32,810 nt of DNA from an uncultured Oscillospiraceae bacterium (lineage in GTDB: Bacteria > Bacillota > Clostridia > Oscillospirales > Oscillospiraceae), in NCBI GenBank assembly GCA_947627285.1, contig CANQVL010000031.1:1-32810 (forward strand), given 5' to 3'. Below, one piece after another: positions 31,367-32,810 of this stretch (positions are counted from its first letter, which is position 1; each line of letters opens with the position of its first letter). A program made the position numbers and the translations under genes. The notes below the pieces were generated by a model, which saw only the letters and a program-made list of their open reading frames with translations, had not been told where the DNA came from and searched no databases.

Positions 31367-32263
31367 TCATTTCGAGATTTCTTTTTTCCCGTCTTCCCAT
31401 TTTTCATCCGGCCCAAAAAGCGGCAGCGGGGCGTACAGCCGCAGATAGTTTGACTCGGACTGCATCAGCGTCCGGGCGAGCAGGAGGAAGGGAATCAGCT
31501 TCCAAGGCTCTGCCACCTCATAGACTTTGGTGTCGCCCTCCTCCAGCTCCAGCTCCATGGAGGATACCAGCTCCAACTCCGCAAGCGCCTTAAGCAGCTC
31601 CTCCACGTCCTCCCGCGCCATTTGCAAATGCTTCGTCACGACGCTTGCAGAGAACCAGCCTATTTTCCGGTTATAGATGTACTCCACCAGCTCCAAACAC
31701 CCCGGCCTTGCCAAAACCGCAAAGAGCTTTCGGTATTCCTCCTTCGGCGCAAGCCACTTCGCCCAGCCGTCCTTGGGTCTTGGCCAGAGCGTCACGAAGG
31801 ACATGTCCTCGGCGTGAACGTCAAAGAGAATGCCGCCCTCCACCGCGATTTGCGAAAGCATAAGCTGATATGAAACGTCGCCGGAGGCGATCTGGCAGGA
31901 ATCAAGATAGCCCCATCTGGGCAGGTTGATCTCACCGAACTCGTCTGATATGAAGTGCTCTCTGGAGGACCAAACCAGCCGGCAGAACTGATCCAGCCGT
32001 TCCTTGGCGGGAAACCCCCGCAGCCACCGCCCCACAGCCTCCGCCGGGTCCTCCTGCTCCCCGCCCTCCATGCCAAAGAGTGCGTCGATGGTCACGCCCA
32101 ACTGCCGTGACAGGACCGGCAGCAGCTCAATATCCGGCGCGCCGCCCTTCTCCCACTTGCCCACAGCCTGATAGGACACCCCCACCAGCTTGCCCAGCTG
32201 CTCCTGTGTAAGCCCCCGCTCACGTCTGAGAGCGGCAATTCGTTCACTTAATATATTCTGCAT
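31367..32263 (-). CDS. XRE-family transcriptional regulator with C-terminal winged-helix-like domain
   Basis: A 298-residue regulator. Residues 1-65 form a Cro/CI-type helix-turn-helix (LSERIAALRRERGLTQEQLGKLVGVSYQAVGKWEKG). The remainder is not a known sensor; residues about 190-260 (KLFAVLARPGCLELVEYIYNRKIGWFSASVVTKHLQMAREDVEELLKALAELELV) look like an ArsR-like winged helix. ATG 32263 is preferred, though a GTG at 32272 is possible; AAAGGA lies upstream of both. The gene leads the ABC exporter operon. Two related 13-bp motifs at its promoter suggest autoregulation. Ligand unknown. Confidence 0.87.
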   Translation of the reverse strand: MQNILSERIAALRRERGLTQEQLGKLVGVSYQAVGKWEKGGAPDIELLPVLSRQLGVTIDALFGMEGGEQEDPAEAVGRWLRGFPAKERLDQFCRLVWSSREHFISDEFGEINLPRWGYLDSCQIASGDVSYQLMLSQIAVEGGILFDVHAEDMSFVTLWPRPKDGWAKWLAPKEEYRKLFAVLARPGCLELVEYIYNRKIGWFSASVVTKHLQMAREDVEELLKALAELELVSSMELELEEGDTKVYEVAEPWKLIPFLLLARTLMQSESNYLRLYAPLPLFGPDEKWEDGKKEISK

Positions 32264-32295
32264 CCAATGCACCGTCCTTTCGTTTTGCTGGTTTC

Positions 32296-32324
32296 ATTAT
32301 AACGCAAGTTACAGTTGTATTCAA
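32296..32324 (-). promoter_or_regulatory. Promoter of the XRE regulator and ABC exporter
   Basis: On the minus strand TTGAAT (32319-32324) and TATAAT (32296-32301) are separated by 17 bp. Confidence 0.85.
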
Positions 32325-32359
32325 TAGAGGCGTTTTTGCGTTATTTCAACTAACAGTTG
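32305..32359. promoter_or_regulatory. Two related operator-like motifs at the XRE promoter
   Basis: CAAGTTACAGTTG at 32305-32317 lies inside the promoter spacer, and CAACTAACAGTTG at 32347-32359 lies upstream. The second is a dyad (CAACT/AGTTG). They are 42 bp apart, about four helical turns, in the same orientation. Likely sites for the XRE regulator. Confidence 0.5.
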
Positions 32360-32415
32360 TGTTCTAAACACATTTGCATCAACACCGGCTTATCACCGTT
32401 AAGGCTCATATGCAG

Positions 32416-32447
32416 AAAAATCCCGCCGGCAATATGCCGGCGGGATT
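32416..32447 (-). terminator. Intrinsic terminator, probably of the nifJ-type gene
   Basis: A perfect 13-bp stem (32419-32431 with 32435-32447, loop ATA) is followed on the minus strand by TTTTTC. It lies about 190 nt beyond the nifJ stop, so the repeat element at 32454-32532 would be in the nifJ 3' untranslated region. Confidence 0.75.
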
Positions 32448-32453
32448 ACAGCC

Positions 32454-32532
32454 TGTCGGCAAAGGCCTCTGGCCTTTGCCGACAAGAGGAACGTGCGGGT
32501 GATTTTTCCGACGTACATGCCGCCGGAAAAAT
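32454..32532 (+). repeat. Modular hairpin element, copy 3 (short form)
   Basis: Hairpin A 32454-32484 (14-bp stem, nearly identical to copy 2), linker AAGAGGAACGTGCGG (32484-32498), then directly hairpin D 32502-32532. Hairpins B and C are absent. Sequence after D (ATTTGAT) also matches copy 2. Confidence 0.78.
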
Positions 32533-32560
32533 ATTTGATTTTGAGTTTTTTAACAATCTT

Positions 32561-32592
32561 GCGGACGGCATGACCTTCGTCATGCCGTCCGC
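32561..32592. other. Perfect hairpin after the nifJ-type gene
   Basis: A 13-bp stem, GCGGACGGCATGA with its complement, around a 6-nt loop. Neither strand has a U run after it, so it may be an RNA 3'-end stabiliser rather than an intrinsic terminator. Confidence 0.55.
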
Positions 32593-32636
32593 ACAATAGC
32601 CTATGAAATTTTTAACAGCTTAAGTCAGCCCGATCC

Positions 32637-32810
32637 TTACTCCTGAGAGTACATGGTCACAAGCCTGTTCAGGTGCTCCCAACGGTCCATGGCGGCCTTC
32701 TCGTTCTTGGCGAAGAGCGTGGTGGCGCGCTCGGGGAAGGAGCGGGTCAGGGCGCTGTAACGGGCCTCGTTCATGAGGAACTCCTGATAGCCGCCCGCGG
32801 GGGCCTTGGA
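32637..32810 (-). CDS. nifJ: Pyruvate:ferredoxin oxidoreductase, C-terminal fragment (gene continues beyond window)
   Basis: The last 57 codons of a minus-strand gene, ending TAA at 32637-32639. The peptide reads GGYQEFLMNEARYSALTRS, then FPERATTLFAKNEKAAMDRW and EHLNRLVTMYSQE. The EARYxALxRSxPExAxxLF...A..R...L pattern is typical of the C-terminus of large single-chain PFOR enzymes, which convert pyruvate and CoA to acetyl-CoA, CO2 and reduced ferredoxin. It would supply the acetyl-CoA used by acetate fermentation and citrate synthase. The call rests on a short tail. Confidence 0.8.
   Translation of the reverse strand, partial: SKAPAGGYQEFLMNEARYSALTRSFPERATTLFAKNEKAAMDRWEHLNRLVTMYSQE

Overview
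The window looks like a chromosome segment from an anaerobic, spore-forming, Gram-positive clostridium, most like the GC-rich gut Oscillospiraceae/Eubacteriales. The support is indirect but consistent: S-layer homology (SLH) surface proteins, a SpoIID homologue, TmcAL, acetate kinase, the C-terminus of a pyruvate:ferredoxin oxidoreductase, clostridial-style ribosome sites (AGGAGG) and sigma-A type promoters with 17-bp spacers. No rRNA, tRNA, CRISPR array or insertion sequence was seen.

Layout. Positions 1-12,433 are a surface-protein block read entirely on the minus strand: a 1,552-residue protein with three C-terminal SLH domains (12433-7775), a 696-residue protein with three N-terminal SLH domains (7491-5401), a divergent Lgt-like membrane protein (5302-4607), and a very large secreted repeat protein coupled to it by an ATGA overlap and running off the left edge (4610-1). 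Immediately upstream of the block lies a tyrosine recombinase (13552-12737). Between the recombinase and the first surface gene is a 212-bp segment bounded by perfect 24-bp inverted repeats and carrying promoter-like sequences. This has the architecture of a phase-variable promoter switch and is the most striking system in the window.

Positions 13.6-18.1 kb hold a membrane protein of unknown role, SpoIID, TmcAL (tRNA-Met acetate ligase) and, divergent from TmcAL, acetate kinase. Positions 18.4-20.3 kb are a pyrimidine (deoxy)nucleoside salvage operon, deoC-udp-cdd. Positions 20.35-22.35 kb are a TetR repressor and MATE exporter pair behind a promoter covered by a 43-bp palindromic operator. 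Positions 22.65-27.7 kb hold the oxidative branch of the citric acid cycle as a divergon: aconitase and NADP-isocitrate dehydrogenase leftward, citrate synthase rightward, each with a recognisable promoter. This would make 2-oxoglutarate and NADPH for glutamate synthesis. Positions 27.8-32.3 kb are small accessory genes: an AT-rich GNAT-like gene between duplicated terminators, a transglutaminase-like protein, a small zinc-ribbon protein, and an XRE regulator followed by an ABC exporter. The right edge holds the 3' end of a nifJ-type gene.

Three intergenic gaps (after acetate kinase, between MATE and icd, and downstream of nifJ) contain copies of one modular hairpin element. Its linkers and last hairpin are conserved, while the stems of the other hairpins differ in sequence but keep their pairing. 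This is a second candidate for an undescribed structured repeat. All calls are from reading the sequence; no database search was possible.
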